Shown: positions 36,999-46,518 of the stretch, in pieces
Numbering within the stretch: the stretch's first letter is position 1
Layout of the letters: each line of letters opens with the position of its first letter
DNA from: an uncultured bacterium
GTDB lineage: Bacteria > Bacillota_I > Bacilli_A > RFN20 > CAG-826
Length of the DNA stretch: 64,000 nt
Direction of reading: 5' to 3'
Assembly (NCBI GenBank): GCA_949291375.1
Contig: CASEVI010000001.1
Span: 380,980-444,979 of the forward strand
The notes under the pieces: model-generated
The model's input: the letters and a program-made list of their open reading frames with translations, nothing else
Told to the model about the DNA's origin: nothing
Database searches by the model: none
Position numbers and translations under genes: made by a program

Positions 36999-38432
36999 AT
37001 GAATTTATTTGATATTGTACCTAATAATTATTTTTCGATATTTACTGGGAAAAATAAAGAAATTTACATAGAAAGTTTAAATATATTGTATTCTCTTTTG
37101 CAAAATGATGAAGCCGTCATTAAAAAAAGTGATTTTTTAAGCGCTTTAAAAGAAAGAGAAAAAAATTTAAATAATTTTAGTTTAGATGAAGAAGATTTAA
37201 CGAGTGAAGAAAAAAATGATTTAAGTATTGATACTCCTGCCTCAAAGGCATCTTTTGTTATTCGTCGATTAGAAGAAACGGGTTGGATTGATATATCAAT
37301 GGATATTGATAATTATGAAGAAGTTATCGTTTTACCGGCTTATACAATTTCTTTACTTAAAACTTTTAGTGATATTATTAGTGATGAAGAAGCTCCTTAT
37401 TTATCACTTGTCCATTCAACATATTCAGAATTAAAACTTGAAGATGAAGATATGGATGAACTTTTATATACAACTTTACTTAGATGTTATGAAAACACTA
37501 AAAAATTAAAGGTCGAATTAATTACTCTTATTCATTCAATTAGAATTTTCCAAAATAAATTGACTAAACTTTTTGACACAAATGAAGTTTTACATTCTTA
37601 TTTTGATATTTATAAAAAGAAAATTTCTGATAGATATTATCATCCTTTAAAAACGTTTGATAGTGTTGCAAAATTCAAAAGACCAATTATTAAAATTTTA
37701 GATCGTTGGCTAAAAGATAAAAATATTCGTGAAAAGCTTATAGTTCAAGCATCTATAAGCGCAAAAAATAATAATAAAAAAGAGATTGAAAACGATATCA
37801 TTACTAAAATCAATTATATAAGTGATACATATGAAACATTAAATTCATTAATTTCCTCAATTGATAAAGAAAATAATTCCTATACAAAGTCTTCAACTCA
37901 AAAGATTTTATATCTTAATAATAGTGATAGAACTATTAAAGGACACCTTGAAAATATCTTTAAACATTATGCTTCTTCAGTTAATGATGGAAGAGCTTTA
38001 GCTGATATTTTATCTAAAATGCAAGACTCAACTTCATTTTTTGAGCAAGGTTTTATTGATTCGGATTCTGTAACTTTACCAATTTTAAAGAAATATCGTG
38101 AAAATGGTGTTCCGCTTGAAATTGTTTCGTTTGATGAAGCTGATGATTTATTAATGGATAATTTCTTAGAAGAAACAAAAAATATTTACACTGATGAAAG
38201 AGTTTATTCCTTTATGGAACAATCATTTAGAGATAAAAAAGAAATTGATTCAAAAGAATTGAAAATTAAAAACTATGATTCACTTATTTGTTTAATATTA
38301 GCAACTGTTAAAAGCGAAGATGAATCATCTTTCTATAGAATTGAAGAATTAATGCCAAAGCAAATTCAAAATAATGACTTTATTATTCCAAACTTTGCTT
38401 TCATTAAAAAAGAAGAAAAGGAGGATAAATAA
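36999..38432 (+). CDS. jetA: Wadjet/MksBEF-type condensin subunit JetA (kleisin-like)
   Basis: 477 residues matching the JetA/MksF family (DUF5716). It has an N-terminal winged-helix-like part with the S-F-V-I-R-R-L-E-E-T-G-W-I-D block near 85-98, a long helical middle, and an acidic C-terminus. JetA is the kleisin that bridges the JetC ATPase heads and binds JetB. It is the first of three genes in the canonical order jetA-jetB-jetC, 3 bases before jetB. In Wadjet the complex recognises and extrudes circular plasmid DNA that JetD then cuts; the JetD gene is absent here. Confidence 0.85.
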   Translation: MNLFDIVPNNYFSIFTGKNKEIYIESLNILYSLLQNDEAVIKKSDFLSALKEREKNLNNFSLDEEDLTSEEKNDLSIDTPASKASFVIRRLEETGWIDISMDIDNYEEVIVLPAYTISLLKTFSDIISDEEAPYLSLVHSTYSELKLEDEDMDELLYTTLLRCYENTKKLKVELITLIHSIRIFQNKLTKLFDTNEVLHSYFDIYKKKISDRYYHPLKTFDSVAKFKRPIIKILDRWLKDKNIREKLIVQASISAKNNNKKEIENDIITKINYISDTYETLNSLISSIDKENNSYTKSSTQKILYLNNSDRTIKGHLENIFKHYASSVNDGRALADILSKMQDSTSFFEQGFIDSDSVTLPILKKYRENGVPLEIVSFDEADDLLMDNFLEETKNIYTDERVYSFMEQSFRDKKEIDSKELKIKNYDSLICLILATVKSEDESSFYRIEELMPKQIQNNDFIIPNFAFIKKEEKEDK

Positions 38433-38435
38433 AAC

Positions 38436-39086
38436 ATGTTTGAAGAAAAATTTAACGAATTATCTTATTCAGAAAAAAATCAATTTGGAAGTATTTTAAA
38501 TAGATTACTTTTAAAAGGTTTTATTGTTAGAGATATTTTTGATAATAAGGAAAAAATTGTAAAAATTTCACCAGATTATCGTTTTATCGAAAAAAGATAT
38601 GATTTAATTAACGATTATTTATCTTTTTCTAATTGGCGTATTGAAATTGATAAGATTTTAGGTGTTGTTACATTATTTAACGATAGTGACGAAAATAGAA
38701 TAAAATTAGATAGAGAAACTTCTTTAGTTTTATTTGTTTTAAGACAAATTTATGAAAACGAAAGAAATCAAACATCAATTAGTGGAGAAAGCATTTATAT
38801 CACTACGCCTATTTTAATTAGAACAATGCTTGAACATGGTATTTTAATGCCAGGAAAGAAATTAACCGGAAGAAATATTGCTAAAATTTTAAGATTTTTA
38901 GCAAATCATAATATTATCAATAAAGTTAGTGGAAATTATGATGAAGGAAATGTCGCTTTTTATATTATGCCTTCAATTGTTTATGCTTTAGATAATGAAA
39001 AAATTGCAGCAATGTCACAAGCTTTAGATAATATTAATAAAAAAGATGAGGGGGTTTTAAACGATGAAACTATTAACCAAGATTAA
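38436..39086 (+). CDS. jetB: Wadjet/MksBEF-type condensin subunit JetB (kite-like)
   Basis: 216 residues of the DUF4194/MksE kind: helical winged-helix segments with L-N-R-L-L-L-K-G-F-I-V-R near 22-33 and D-R-E-T-S-L-V-L-F-V-L-R near 90-101, the typical block of the family. It would bind the JetA kleisin as a dimer. AAAGGAGG precedes ATG by about 11 bases. Its 3' end overlaps jetC by 23 bases, so the subunits are probably translationally coupled. Identification rests on similarity to the family plus operon order. Confidence 0.82.
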   Translation: MFEEKFNELSYSEKNQFGSILNRLLLKGFIVRDIFDNKEKIVKISPDYRFIEKRYDLINDYLSFSNWRIEIDKILGVVTLFNDSDENRIKLDRETSLVLFVLRQIYENERNQTSISGESIYITTPILIRTMLEHGILMPGKKLTGRNIAKILRFLANHNIINKVSGNYDEGNVAFYIMPSIVYALDNEKIAAMSQALDNINKKDEGVLNDETINQD

Positions 39087-42000
39087 ATTAATTAATTGGC
39101 ATTATTTTTGGAATGAAACCATCGATATTAAACCTATTGTCTTTTTAACTGGTTTAAATGGAAGCGGTAAATCAACTTTAGTCGATGCTTTTGAAGTTGT
39201 TTTATTAGGTGATACAACAGGAAGAAGTTTTAATAAAGCTGCTTTAGAAAAAAGTTCTCGTACATTAAAGGGATATTTAAGAGGAGAACTTGGTGATGAT
39301 TTAGACGGTGGATTTAAATATTTAAGGAACGGCCGATTCACTTCCTACATCGCATTAGAGTTTCATGATGATATTGCTTCTAACGATTTTACTTTAGGTA
39401 TTGTTTTTGATTCGTTTGAAGATGGTAGTGAAGAGCATCATTTCTTTTGCTTAGAATCTAAAATTCCAGAAAATGAATTTATTGAAAACAATACTCCTTT
39501 AGATTACAAATCTTTAAATGGATTTTTCTCTTTAAACTATAAAGATAAATATCGTTTTTTTGATTCAAATAAACAATATCAAGAATTTTTAAAGAAAAAA
39601 TTAGGTGGTTTAAAGGATAAATATTTCTCTCTTTTAAAGAAAGCTACATCTTTTACACCTATCACCGATATTACAACATTTATTACTGAATATGTTTGTG
39701 ATCCTCAACAAAATTTAGATTTATCTGTTTTACAAGATAACATTTCACAATATCAAAAATTACAAATTGAGAGTGAAAATTTAAAGAAAAGAATAGAAAA
39801 ACTTAATGAAATTAAGACAAGTTATGATTTATATAAAAATCAAGAGAAGGATTTCACAGTCACTCGTTATTTAATTGAAAAATGCGAACTTTTTAATGAT
39901 GAAGAAAAATTAAAAGCCTTTAAAAATGAAGTTGTTGAAAGTGAAAAAAGAATTAATGAAATCGATGGAGAACTTGAAGAATTTAAATTAACTCTAGAAG
40001 AACTTGAAAGAAGAAAAGTTCATATAATTCAAGATAAAATGAACAATGATGTTGCAAAAATTACTGAAGATTTATATGAGCAAAAGAAAAATGTTACTGA
40101 AGAAGTTAATGAAATCAATTCTGAAATTAATGATGTAAAAAATTCTTTAAACGATTATATTGATAAATTTACCTCTGAAGCTAATAAATTATTAATTGAT
40201 TTAAATGAAGTTGATAAAGATATTATTGATGATGATAAAGAAGAAGATATTGTTAAAATTTTACTTTCTTCTAATAAAGTTATCGAAGTTTCAACCGCTT
40301 TAAAATCAAAAGTTGAAGAAAATGTTTTATTAGTTAATAAAGATAATTTAAATATATTTAAAGAAACATTGAAACAATTCAAGAACAACGTTTCAACTTT
40401 AGCAATTTCTTTAGCTAGAACAGTCCTTACTTTAGAAAAAAGAATTGCTTCTATTAAAGAAGAGGAAGCATCAATTAAAAAAGGTACAAAACCATTTAAT
40501 TCGCGTTTAGTTTATATCAAAGATAGATTAAAGGATGAATTAAAGATTAAGTTTAATAAAGATATAGATGTAGAACTTTATTGTGACTTAATTGATATTA
40601 AAGATAAATCTTGGTCAAATGCTATTGAAGGCTATTTAGCAAGTCAAAAATTCAATATTTTTGTTGCTCCAAAATATTATCTTGAAGCTTATCGTATTTT
40701 AAGAAGAATTTTAGAAGAATATGGTTATTATGGAACTGCTTTAGTTGACCAAGAAAAGATCATTGAAAGAAATTATCAAATGGAAGAAGACTCTTTAGCT
40801 AGCGAAATTGAAACCGATCACGAGGGGGCAAGAGCTTATACTAATTTCTTAATTGGTAGATTACATAAAAGTGAAGACGAAGAAGAAGCTAGAGAAAGTG
40901 GGAATGGTATAACTAGAAACTGCGATTTATATCGTAATTTTACATTCTCAAAGATTAATCCTCGTTTATATCAAGATGCTTATATTGGTAGAAATTTAGA
41001 TGAAAGATTTTTAGAAGATAAAGCTCGTCAACTTAAATCTCATATGATGAATTTAGCTTCTTATAAGAAACTTTCTGCTTTAATTACTGAAGCCAATAAT
41101 CTTGAACTTATTTCAAATGGTGAAATTGATCATTTAATTTCTTCTCTTGCAAGAGGCTCTGAATTAAAAGGATATCAAAATACATTAGAATATATCGAAA
41201 ATGAGTTAAAAGAACATGATACTGCTTTATTAGCTTCACTCGATAAACGTTTAGATGATGTTAATGATGATATTGAGGATGTTACAAAACAAAGAGAAAG
41301 TTTAATTTTAGAAAAAGGTAATTTAATTAAACAAGTCGAATCTTTAAAAAATGAAAAAATTAAAGATGTTGAAGCCATTATTACAACAAGAAAAGAAAAT
41401 TTATCATCAAATTATGATAAAGAAACTGTTGATAAATATGGACTCCCTTTATTTAATGAGAAATTAGATGAAGGAAAAACATATTATGAAATCCTTTCAG
41501 ATGCAAATGCATCTTTAACAAGATTCCAATATTTATATAACAATTCTTTCTCATCTTTATGTAAATTAAGAAGAGATTATATCCATGATTATCATCTTTC
41601 TTATGATCCAGACAGTAAGGATAATAAGACATTTGATGATGAACTTATTGAATTTAGAGATGTAAAACTTCCTGAATATAATGATCAAATTCATGACGCA
41701 TATTTAAAAGCTACTCAACAATTTAAAGATGATTTTATCTTTAAATTAAGAGGTGCTATTGAAGATGTCGAAGATCAAATTGAGAATTTAAACGAAGCTT
41801 TAGCTCAATCTTCCTTCGGAAGAGACTCCTATAAATTTACTGTAAAACCATCTCAAGTATTTAAAAGATACTATGATATGCTTAAAGATGATATAATATT
41901 AGAAGGTGGCGAGGATGAAAGTTTATTCCTCGAAAAATATAAGGATGTAATGGAAGATTTATTTAGACAAATTGTTGATGTAAATGATCCTAATAATTCA

Positions 42001-42435
42001 TCCGAAGAATTATTAAATAATATTGTTAGATTTACTGATTATCGTTCTTATTTAGATTTTGATCTTATTGTTTATAATAAAGATACAGGTAAAGAAGAAA
42101 GATTATCTATCATGATTAAAAAGAAGAGTGGTGGCGAAACTCAAACCCCGTTCTATATCGCAGTATTAGCTTCATTCGCTCAACTTTATCATGTTCATGA
42201 AGAAGGTGAAATTGCTAATACTTCAAGACTTATTATATTTGATGAAGCATTCTCAAAGATGGATAGAGGTAGAATTAAAGAAGCCGTTAAGTTATTAAGA
42301 AAATTCAATTTACAAGTTATTATCTCTTGTCCAACAGATAAAGTTGCTGATATTACCGAACTCGTTGATGAAACATTAGTCGTATTACATAATAAAAATA
42401 GCAGTTGTGTACGTGTGTTTTCAAAAATTTCCTAA
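39064..42435 (+). CDS. jetC: Wadjet/MksBEF-type condensin ATPase JetC (SMC-like)
   Basis: 1123 residues, the usual JetC/MksB length. Walker A T-G-L-N-G-S-G-K-S-T lies at 29-38. Long coiled coils (about 230-450 and 700-860) surround a hinge-like centre with D-L-I-D-I-K-D-K-S-W near 515. The ABC signature S-G-G-E-T-Q-T-P-F-Y lies near 1022 and Walker B L-I-I-F-D-E-A-F-S near 1057. All ATPase parts look intact. It would form the DNA-extruding SMC dimer with JetA and JetB. GAGGGGG lies before ATG. glgC follows after 48 bases, leaving no room for jetD. Confidence 0.92.
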   Translation: MKLLTKIKLINWHYFWNETIDIKPIVFLTGLNGSGKSTLVDAFEVVLLGDTTGRSFNKAALEKSSRTLKGYLRGELGDDLDGGFKYLRNGRFTSYIALEFHDDIASNDFTLGIVFDSFEDGSEEHHFFCLESKIPENEFIENNTPLDYKSLNGFFSLNYKDKYRFFDSNKQYQEFLKKKLGGLKDKYFSLLKKATSFTPITDITTFITEYVCDPQQNLDLSVLQDNISQYQKLQIESENLKKRIEKLNEIKTSYDLYKNQEKDFTVTRYLIEKCELFNDEEKLKAFKNEVVESEKRINEIDGELEEFKLTLEELERRKVHIIQDKMNNDVAKITEDLYEQKKNVTEEVNEINSEINDVKNSLNDYIDKFTSEANKLLIDLNEVDKDIIDDDKEEDIVKILLSSNKVIEVSTALKSKVEENVLLVNKDNLNIFKETLKQFKNNVSTLAISLARTVLTLEKRIASIKEEEASIKKGTKPFNSRLVYIKDRLKDELKIKFNKDIDVELYCDLIDIKDKSWSNAIEGYLASQKFNIFVAPKYYLEAYRILRRILEEYGYYGTALVDQEKIIERNYQMEEDSLASEIETDHEGARAYTNFLIGRLHKSEDEEEARESGNGITRNCDLYRNFTFSKINPRLYQDAYIGRNLDERFLEDKARQLKSHMMNLASYKKLSALITEANNLELISNGEIDHLISSLARGSELKGYQNTLEYIENELKEHDTALLASLDKRLDDVNDDIEDVTKQRESLILEKGNLIKQVESLKNEKIKDVEAIITTRKENLSSNYDKETVDKYGLPLFNEKLDEGKTYYEILSDANASLTRFQYLYNNSFSSLCKLRRDYIHDYHLSYDPDSKDNKTFDDELIEFRDVKLPEYNDQIHDAYLKATQQFKDDFIFKLRGAIEDVEDQIENLNEALAQSSFGRDSYKFTVKPSQVFKRYYDMLKDDIILEGGEDESLFLEKYKDVMEDLFRQIVDVNDPNNSSEELLNNIVRFTDYRSYLDFDLIVYNKDTGKEERLSIMIKKKSGGETQTPFYIAVLASFAQLYHVHEEGEIANTSRLIIFDEAFSKMDRGRIKEAVKLLRKFNLQVIISCPTDKVADITELVDETLVVLHNKNSSCVRVFSKIS

Positions 42436-42483
42436 GACAAAAATAAAATTTAAATATTTTTACTTAAAATAAAGGAGGAAATT

Positions 42484-43617
42484 ATGGGTAGAAATGTTGT
42501 AGCGATGATTTTAGCGGGAGGTAAAGGCACCAGACTCCATGCCCTTACAAAGAAAATCGCTAAACCTGCAGTCTATTTCGGTGGTAAATATCGTATTATC
42601 GATTTTTCCCTTTCAAATGTTGCAAATTCATCGATTGATTCGGTTGGTGTTTTAACTCAATATGAGTCTGTAGTTTTAAACAACTATATCGGTAATGGAT
42701 CAAAATGGGGTTTTGATGGAGTCGAATCAACCTGTGTTGCGCTTGCCCCTCGTCAAACCGAAAGTGGCGCAAACTGGTATAAAGGAACAGCGGATGCTAT
42801 ATATCAAAATATTGATTTTTTAGATAGTGAAGCTCCTCAATATGTTCTTATTCTTTCAGGAGATCATATCTATAAAACAAGTTATGATCAAATGATTGCC
42901 TTACATATTAAATCTAAGGCAGATTGTACAATTTCTGTTCTAGAAGTTGATATAAAAGAAGCTTCAAGATTTGGTATTTTAGAGGTTGATAGCACTGACA
43001 CAATTACAAAATTTGTTGAAAAACCAAAAGAACCTAAATCTAATTTAGCATCAATGGGTGTTTATGTTTTTACATATAAAGTATTAAGACAAGCACTTGT
43101 TGAAGATGCTAAAGATGAAAAGAGTGAACATGATTTTGGTAAAAATATTATTCCAAAGATGCTCGCTCAAAAGAAAAAATTAGTTGCTTATAGGTTTAAA
43201 GGTTATTGGAGAGATGTCGGAACACTTGATTCCTTACATCAAGCTAATATGGAACTTTTACCTTCTCAAAGAAGTGCAGACACAATTAACTTTGACGAAT
43301 CTCCAAAAATTTATAGCGAAGATACAAATTCATATCCACAATATATTGACTCAAAAGCTACTGTAAAAGATTGCCTTATTAATCAAGGGGCTAGTATTTA
43401 TGGTACTTGTATAAAATCTGTTATTTCAAATGAAGTAGTTATTGAAGAAGGCGCTACAGTTACTAATTCCGTTTTAATGCCTGGAGTTATTATTAAAAAA
43501 GGTGCTTATGTTGAAAATTCAATTTTAGGACCTGACACAGTCATTAAAGAGAACGAAGTTATTAATAAAGATAGTGGAAAAATAGTCTTACTTGACTATG
43601 AAAGGAATTTACAATAA
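42484..43617 (+). CDS. glgC: Glucose-1-phosphate adenylyltransferase
   Basis: 377 residues. L-A-G-G-K-G-T-R-L near residues 10-18 is the nucleotidyltransferase signature; K-P-A-V-Y-F-G-G-K-Y-R-I-I-D-F, W-Y-K-G-T-A-D-A, and a left-handed beta-helix C-terminus follow. It makes ADP-glucose from ATP and glucose-1-phosphate, the committed step of glycogen synthesis; the pyrophosphate formed is removed by Ppa. A strong AAAGGAGG precedes ATG. Its stop overlaps the start of glgD by one base. Confidence 0.97.
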   Translation: MGRNVVAMILAGGKGTRLHALTKKIAKPAVYFGGKYRIIDFSLSNVANSSIDSVGVLTQYESVVLNNYIGNGSKWGFDGVESTCVALAPRQTESGANWYKGTADAIYQNIDFLDSEAPQYVLILSGDHIYKTSYDQMIALHIKSKADCTISVLEVDIKEASRFGILEVDSTDTITKFVEKPKEPKSNLASMGVYVFTYKVLRQALVEDAKDEKSEHDFGKNIIPKMLAQKKKLVAYRFKGYWRDVGTLDSLHQANMELLPSQRSADTINFDESPKIYSEDTNSYPQYIDSKATVKDCLINQGASIYGTCIKSVISNEVVIEEGATVTNSVLMPGVIIKKGAYVENSILGPDTVIKENEVINKDSGKIVLLDYERNLQ

Positions 43618-44744
43618 TGAAAAATGTAGTCGCATTAGTTAATCTTCATAATTCTCCAGATTGTGGGCTTTTAACTGAAAAAAGGCCATTAGCTTCAACA
43701 ACAGTTTTAGGAAGATATGCTTTTATAGATTTTGCTTTATCAAATTTAACAAATAGTGGTATTGATGATATTGGGATTATGATTAAAAATCATTCAAGAA
43801 GTATTATTAAACACATGAGAAGTGATAATACTTATCTTAAAAATTCCAAAACTGGTTATTTAAATTACATGATTAATGAAGAAGGTATTCATAATCCTTT
43901 CTATAATACTGATTTAAATAATATTGCTCAAAATGATTATTTCTTATATGAACCTGACTGCAAATACGTATTAATTGTTCCGGTTGGCATCGTTTATAAA
44001 GTTAATTATGCTGAAATAATTCACGAACATATTAAATCTGGTAAATTATTTTCGGTTGTTTATTCAAAAGTAGAAAACGCTGGAAAAGATTTCTTTGGTT
44101 TAAATAAAATCACTGTTAATGCTTTAGGAAATGTACAAAAGATTGATCAGGTTGATCCTAAAGACAAAGAAGCTTTAATTGGATTAAAAACTTATGTTTG
44201 TAATTCTTCAGCTTTAAAGGGTGCATTCCCTAAATTAAAAAATATTTCTAATGTCTTTTCTTTAGATGATTTAATGCTTTATATTCAAAAATATGGAGAT
44301 ATTGATATTCACGCAATTGAATATACAGGATCAGTTCATTATGTTAATACATTAAATAAATATTATGATATCTCAATGAAGTTTAAAGATAATTTAAAAA
44401 ACAAAGAAAGCGCAAAAATATTTACAGAAAATTGGAAAATTTTTACCCGCACTCATGATACAAGACCCGTTTATTATGGGGAAAAGAGCAGTGTTAAAGA
44501 TAGTGTAATTGCTAATGGTTGTACAATTAATGGTACTGTTAAAAATTCTATCTTAGCTCGTAATGTAACTATTGAAGAAGGAGCTGTTGTTGAAGATTCG
44601 ATTATTTTCTCAGACAGCGTTGTAAAAGCTGGTGTTCATTTAAAAGGAGTAATCGCAGATAAATTAACTAAATTTGTCTCTAAAAAAGAAGTTGTGTCCG
44701 AAAAAGGTGAACATATTTATATTCCACAAGGAGAAACTATTTAA
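43617..44744 (+). CDS. glgD: GlgD-type subunit of ADP-glucose pyrophosphorylase
   Basis: 375 residues, homologous to GlgC along its length (T-V-L-G-R-Y-A-F-I-D-F near 30-40 and a C-terminal beta-helix with I-N-G-T-V-K-N-S-I-L), but the G-G-x-G-T-R-L catalytic loop is missing at the N-terminus, where it reads V-N-L-H-N-S-P-D-C. This is normal for GlgD, the regulatory partner of GlgC in Firmicutes. It is translated directly after glgC (one-base overlap) and before glgA. Confidence 0.93.
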   Translation: MKNVVALVNLHNSPDCGLLTEKRPLASTTVLGRYAFIDFALSNLTNSGIDDIGIMIKNHSRSIIKHMRSDNTYLKNSKTGYLNYMINEEGIHNPFYNTDLNNIAQNDYFLYEPDCKYVLIVPVGIVYKVNYAEIIHEHIKSGKLFSVVYSKVENAGKDFFGLNKITVNALGNVQKIDQVDPKDKEALIGLKTYVCNSSALKGAFPKLKNISNVFSLDDLMLYIQKYGDIDIHAIEYTGSVHYVNTLNKYYDISMKFKDNLKNKESAKIFTENWKIFTRTHDTRPVYYGEKSSVKDSVIANGCTINGTVKNSILARNVTIEEGAVVEDSIIFSDSVVKAGVHLKGVIADKLTKFVSKKEVVSEKGEHIYIPQGETI

Positions 44745-44747
44745 TTT

Positions 44748-46193
44748 ATGAATATAGTGATGGTATCTAGCGAATGTCTACCATTTTCTAAAACTGGTGG
44801 TTTAGGCGATGTCGCATATTCTTTATCAAAAGAATTTGTTAAAAAAGGCCATAACGTTTCAATCGTTTGCCCTTATTATAAAAAGATAAATTTTGAAAAA
44901 TTTAAAACTGAACCAAAAAAATTATATGAATTTGAGGTTCAAATGAATTGGAGAAAACCAACTTGCGAAGTTTATCATCTTTTATATGAAGGAATGGATT
45001 ATTTCTTTATTAAAAACGATTATTATTTTGGAAGAGATGGCGGACTTTATGGTTTTTATGATGATGGCGAAAGATTTGCCTATTTTGCTAATGCCTCCAC
45101 TTTATTGTTAAAAGAATTACCATTTAAAGTTGATATTGTCCATGTCCACGATTGGCAAGGTGGGATGATTCCATGTATTTTAAAAGTAAAATATTGGAAT
45201 GATAAAATTTTAAATAAAATTAAAACTGTTTTAACAATCCATAATCCTCTTTTTAAAGGATATTTAAATAGAGATAGTTTATATGACTTGTATAATCTTC
45301 CAACTTCGCTTTTTGATGATGGGTCAGTTAGATTAGAAAATCAAGTTTCTACTTTAAAAGCCGGCATTAAATTTGCTGATAAAATCACTACCGTTTCACC
45401 AACTCATGCTTTTGAACTTACAACTGTCGAAGGTAGCAAAGGACTTTGGTACGATCTTGTTTTAAGGCAAAATGATTTTTCGGGTATTTTAAATGGTATG
45501 GATCAAGTTGAGTTTAATCCTTCTAAAGATAAGAGTATTTATAAAACTTATAGTGTAAAAGATTATAAGGAGAATAAAAAGAAAAATAAGATTGAGTTTT
45601 GTAAACAAAATAATCTTGATCCAGAACTTCCTTTATTTGCAGTAGTTTCGCGTCTTACTGATCAAAAAGGTCTTGATTTAATTTATGGAATGGCTGATTT
45701 TTTAACTCATGAAGGCGGTAATTTTGCTGTTTTAGGAAGTGGAGAAAGATATGCTGAAGATATGTTTAATGGTTTACACGCTAGAAATAGTAAACATACC
45801 TTTGTTTATATAGGATATAGCGATGATATTGCTCATAAACTTTATGCTTCGAGTGATTTCTTTATTATGCCAAGTGCTTTTGAACCTTGTGGACTTGGCC
45901 AAATGATCGCTCAAAGATATGGTTCTTTACCTCTTGTTAGAAGAACGGGCGGATTAAAAGATAGCGTCATTTGTTATGATAATGAAAGAAATAATGATGA
46001 TATTGCTAATGGCTTTGGATTTGATGAATATTCTATTGTTGAAGCAATTAAATGTACCGCTCAAGCAATGAACGTTTATAATCTTAAAAAAGATGTTTTT
46101 GATAGATTAGTTAAAAATGCTTTATTAACAGATCACTCTTGGAATGATAGTGCTGATAAATACTTAGCTCTTTATAGTTCTATTGTTAAATAA
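44748..46193 (+). CDS. glgA: Glycogen synthase (ADP-glucose type)
   Basis: 481 residues, normal GT5 length. K-T-G-G-L-G-D-V at 15-22 is the ADP-glucose binding motif; H-V-H-D-W-Q, S-P-T-H-A-F-E and the C-terminal P-S-A-F-E-P-C-G-L-G-Q (catalytic Glu region) are intact. It elongates alpha-1,4-glucan with ADP-glucose. It completes glgC-glgD-glgA; no branching enzyme, phosphorylase or debranching gene is in the window. The hairpin at 46214-46250 terminates the operon. Confidence 0.97.
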   Translation: MNIVMVSSECLPFSKTGGLGDVAYSLSKEFVKKGHNVSIVCPYYKKINFEKFKTEPKKLYEFEVQMNWRKPTCEVYHLLYEGMDYFFIKNDYYFGRDGGLYGFYDDGERFAYFANASTLLLKELPFKVDIVHVHDWQGGMIPCILKVKYWNDKILNKIKTVLTIHNPLFKGYLNRDSLYDLYNLPTSLFDDGSVRLENQVSTLKAGIKFADKITTVSPTHAFELTTVEGSKGLWYDLVLRQNDFSGILNGMDQVEFNPSKDKSIYKTYSVKDYKENKKKNKIEFCKQNNLDPELPLFAVVSRLTDQKGLDLIYGMADFLTHEGGNFAVLGSGERYAEDMFNGLHARNSKHTFVYIGYSDDIAHKLYASSDFFIMPSAFEPCGLGQMIAQRYGSLPLVRRTGGLKDSVICYDNERNNDDIANGFGFDEYSIVEAIKCTAQAMNVYNLKKDVFDRLVKNALLTDHSWNDSADKYLALYSSIVK

Positions 46194-46213
46194 AATAAGT
46201 TAAACAATATAAT

Positions 46214-46250
46214 AAAAGGTCGATAAATAATCAAAATCGACCTTTTATTT
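46214..46250 (+). terminator. Intrinsic terminator of the glg operon
   Basis: An eleven-pair perfect stem (AAAAGGTCGAT at 46214-46224, ATCGACCTTTT at 46236-46246) with an 11-base loop is followed by ATTT. It is 21 bases after the glgA stop. Confidence 0.8.
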
Positions 46251-46273
46251 ATAAGACAAATAGATATTTTTTA

Positions 46274-46302
46274 TTCAATTATAAAGAAAAATATGCTATA
46301 TT
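46274..46302 (+). promoter_or_regulatory. Promoter of the leuS T-box transcript
   Basis: TTCAAT (46274-46279) and TATATT (46297-46302) are 17 bases apart. The predicted start near 46309 fits the 5' end of the T-box leader. Confidence 0.5.
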
Positions 46303-46308
46303 CATAAA

Positions 46309-46495
46309 GTACGATTAATTTATTAAATTTATTTTTAGAGAGTTGCTATTTTTGGTGAAAAGCAATAATAAATTGATAAAGTCTCACGTATTTATTTAAC
46401 TATTTTTAAATTAAGCGCATTATTTTAAATAAAAAAATAATGAAATAAGGTGGTACCGCGTAAATTTACGTCCTTATATTATTAAGGGCGTTTTT
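46309..46495 (+). promoter_or_regulatory. T-box leader (tRNA-Leu-sensing) controlling leuS
   Basis: The highly conserved T-box sequence AAGGTGGTACCGCG is at 46447-46460, followed by a terminator hairpin CGTCCTTA/TAAGGGCG (46469-46490) and T5. Upstream, stem I elements (AGAGAGTTGC, GGTGAAAAGC) and a likely specifier codon CTC followed by A (46382-46385) are visible. An uncharged tRNA-Leu would pair with specifier and T-box and prevent termination. This matches the gene controlled, leuS. Exact stem I boundaries are estimated. Confidence 0.93.
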
Positions 46496-46518
46496 ATATA
46501 TAAAAAAGGAGAAAAATT

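Noticed and set aside
36999-42435. The idea that jetD is present but hidden in another frame near the operon
   Set aside because: The 48 bases between jetC and glgC and the 278 bases before jetA cannot hold it, and neither strand has an additional long frame there.
43184-43366. A 60-codon frame within glgC
   Set aside because: It lies in another frame of a firmly identified gene and has no ribosome site.
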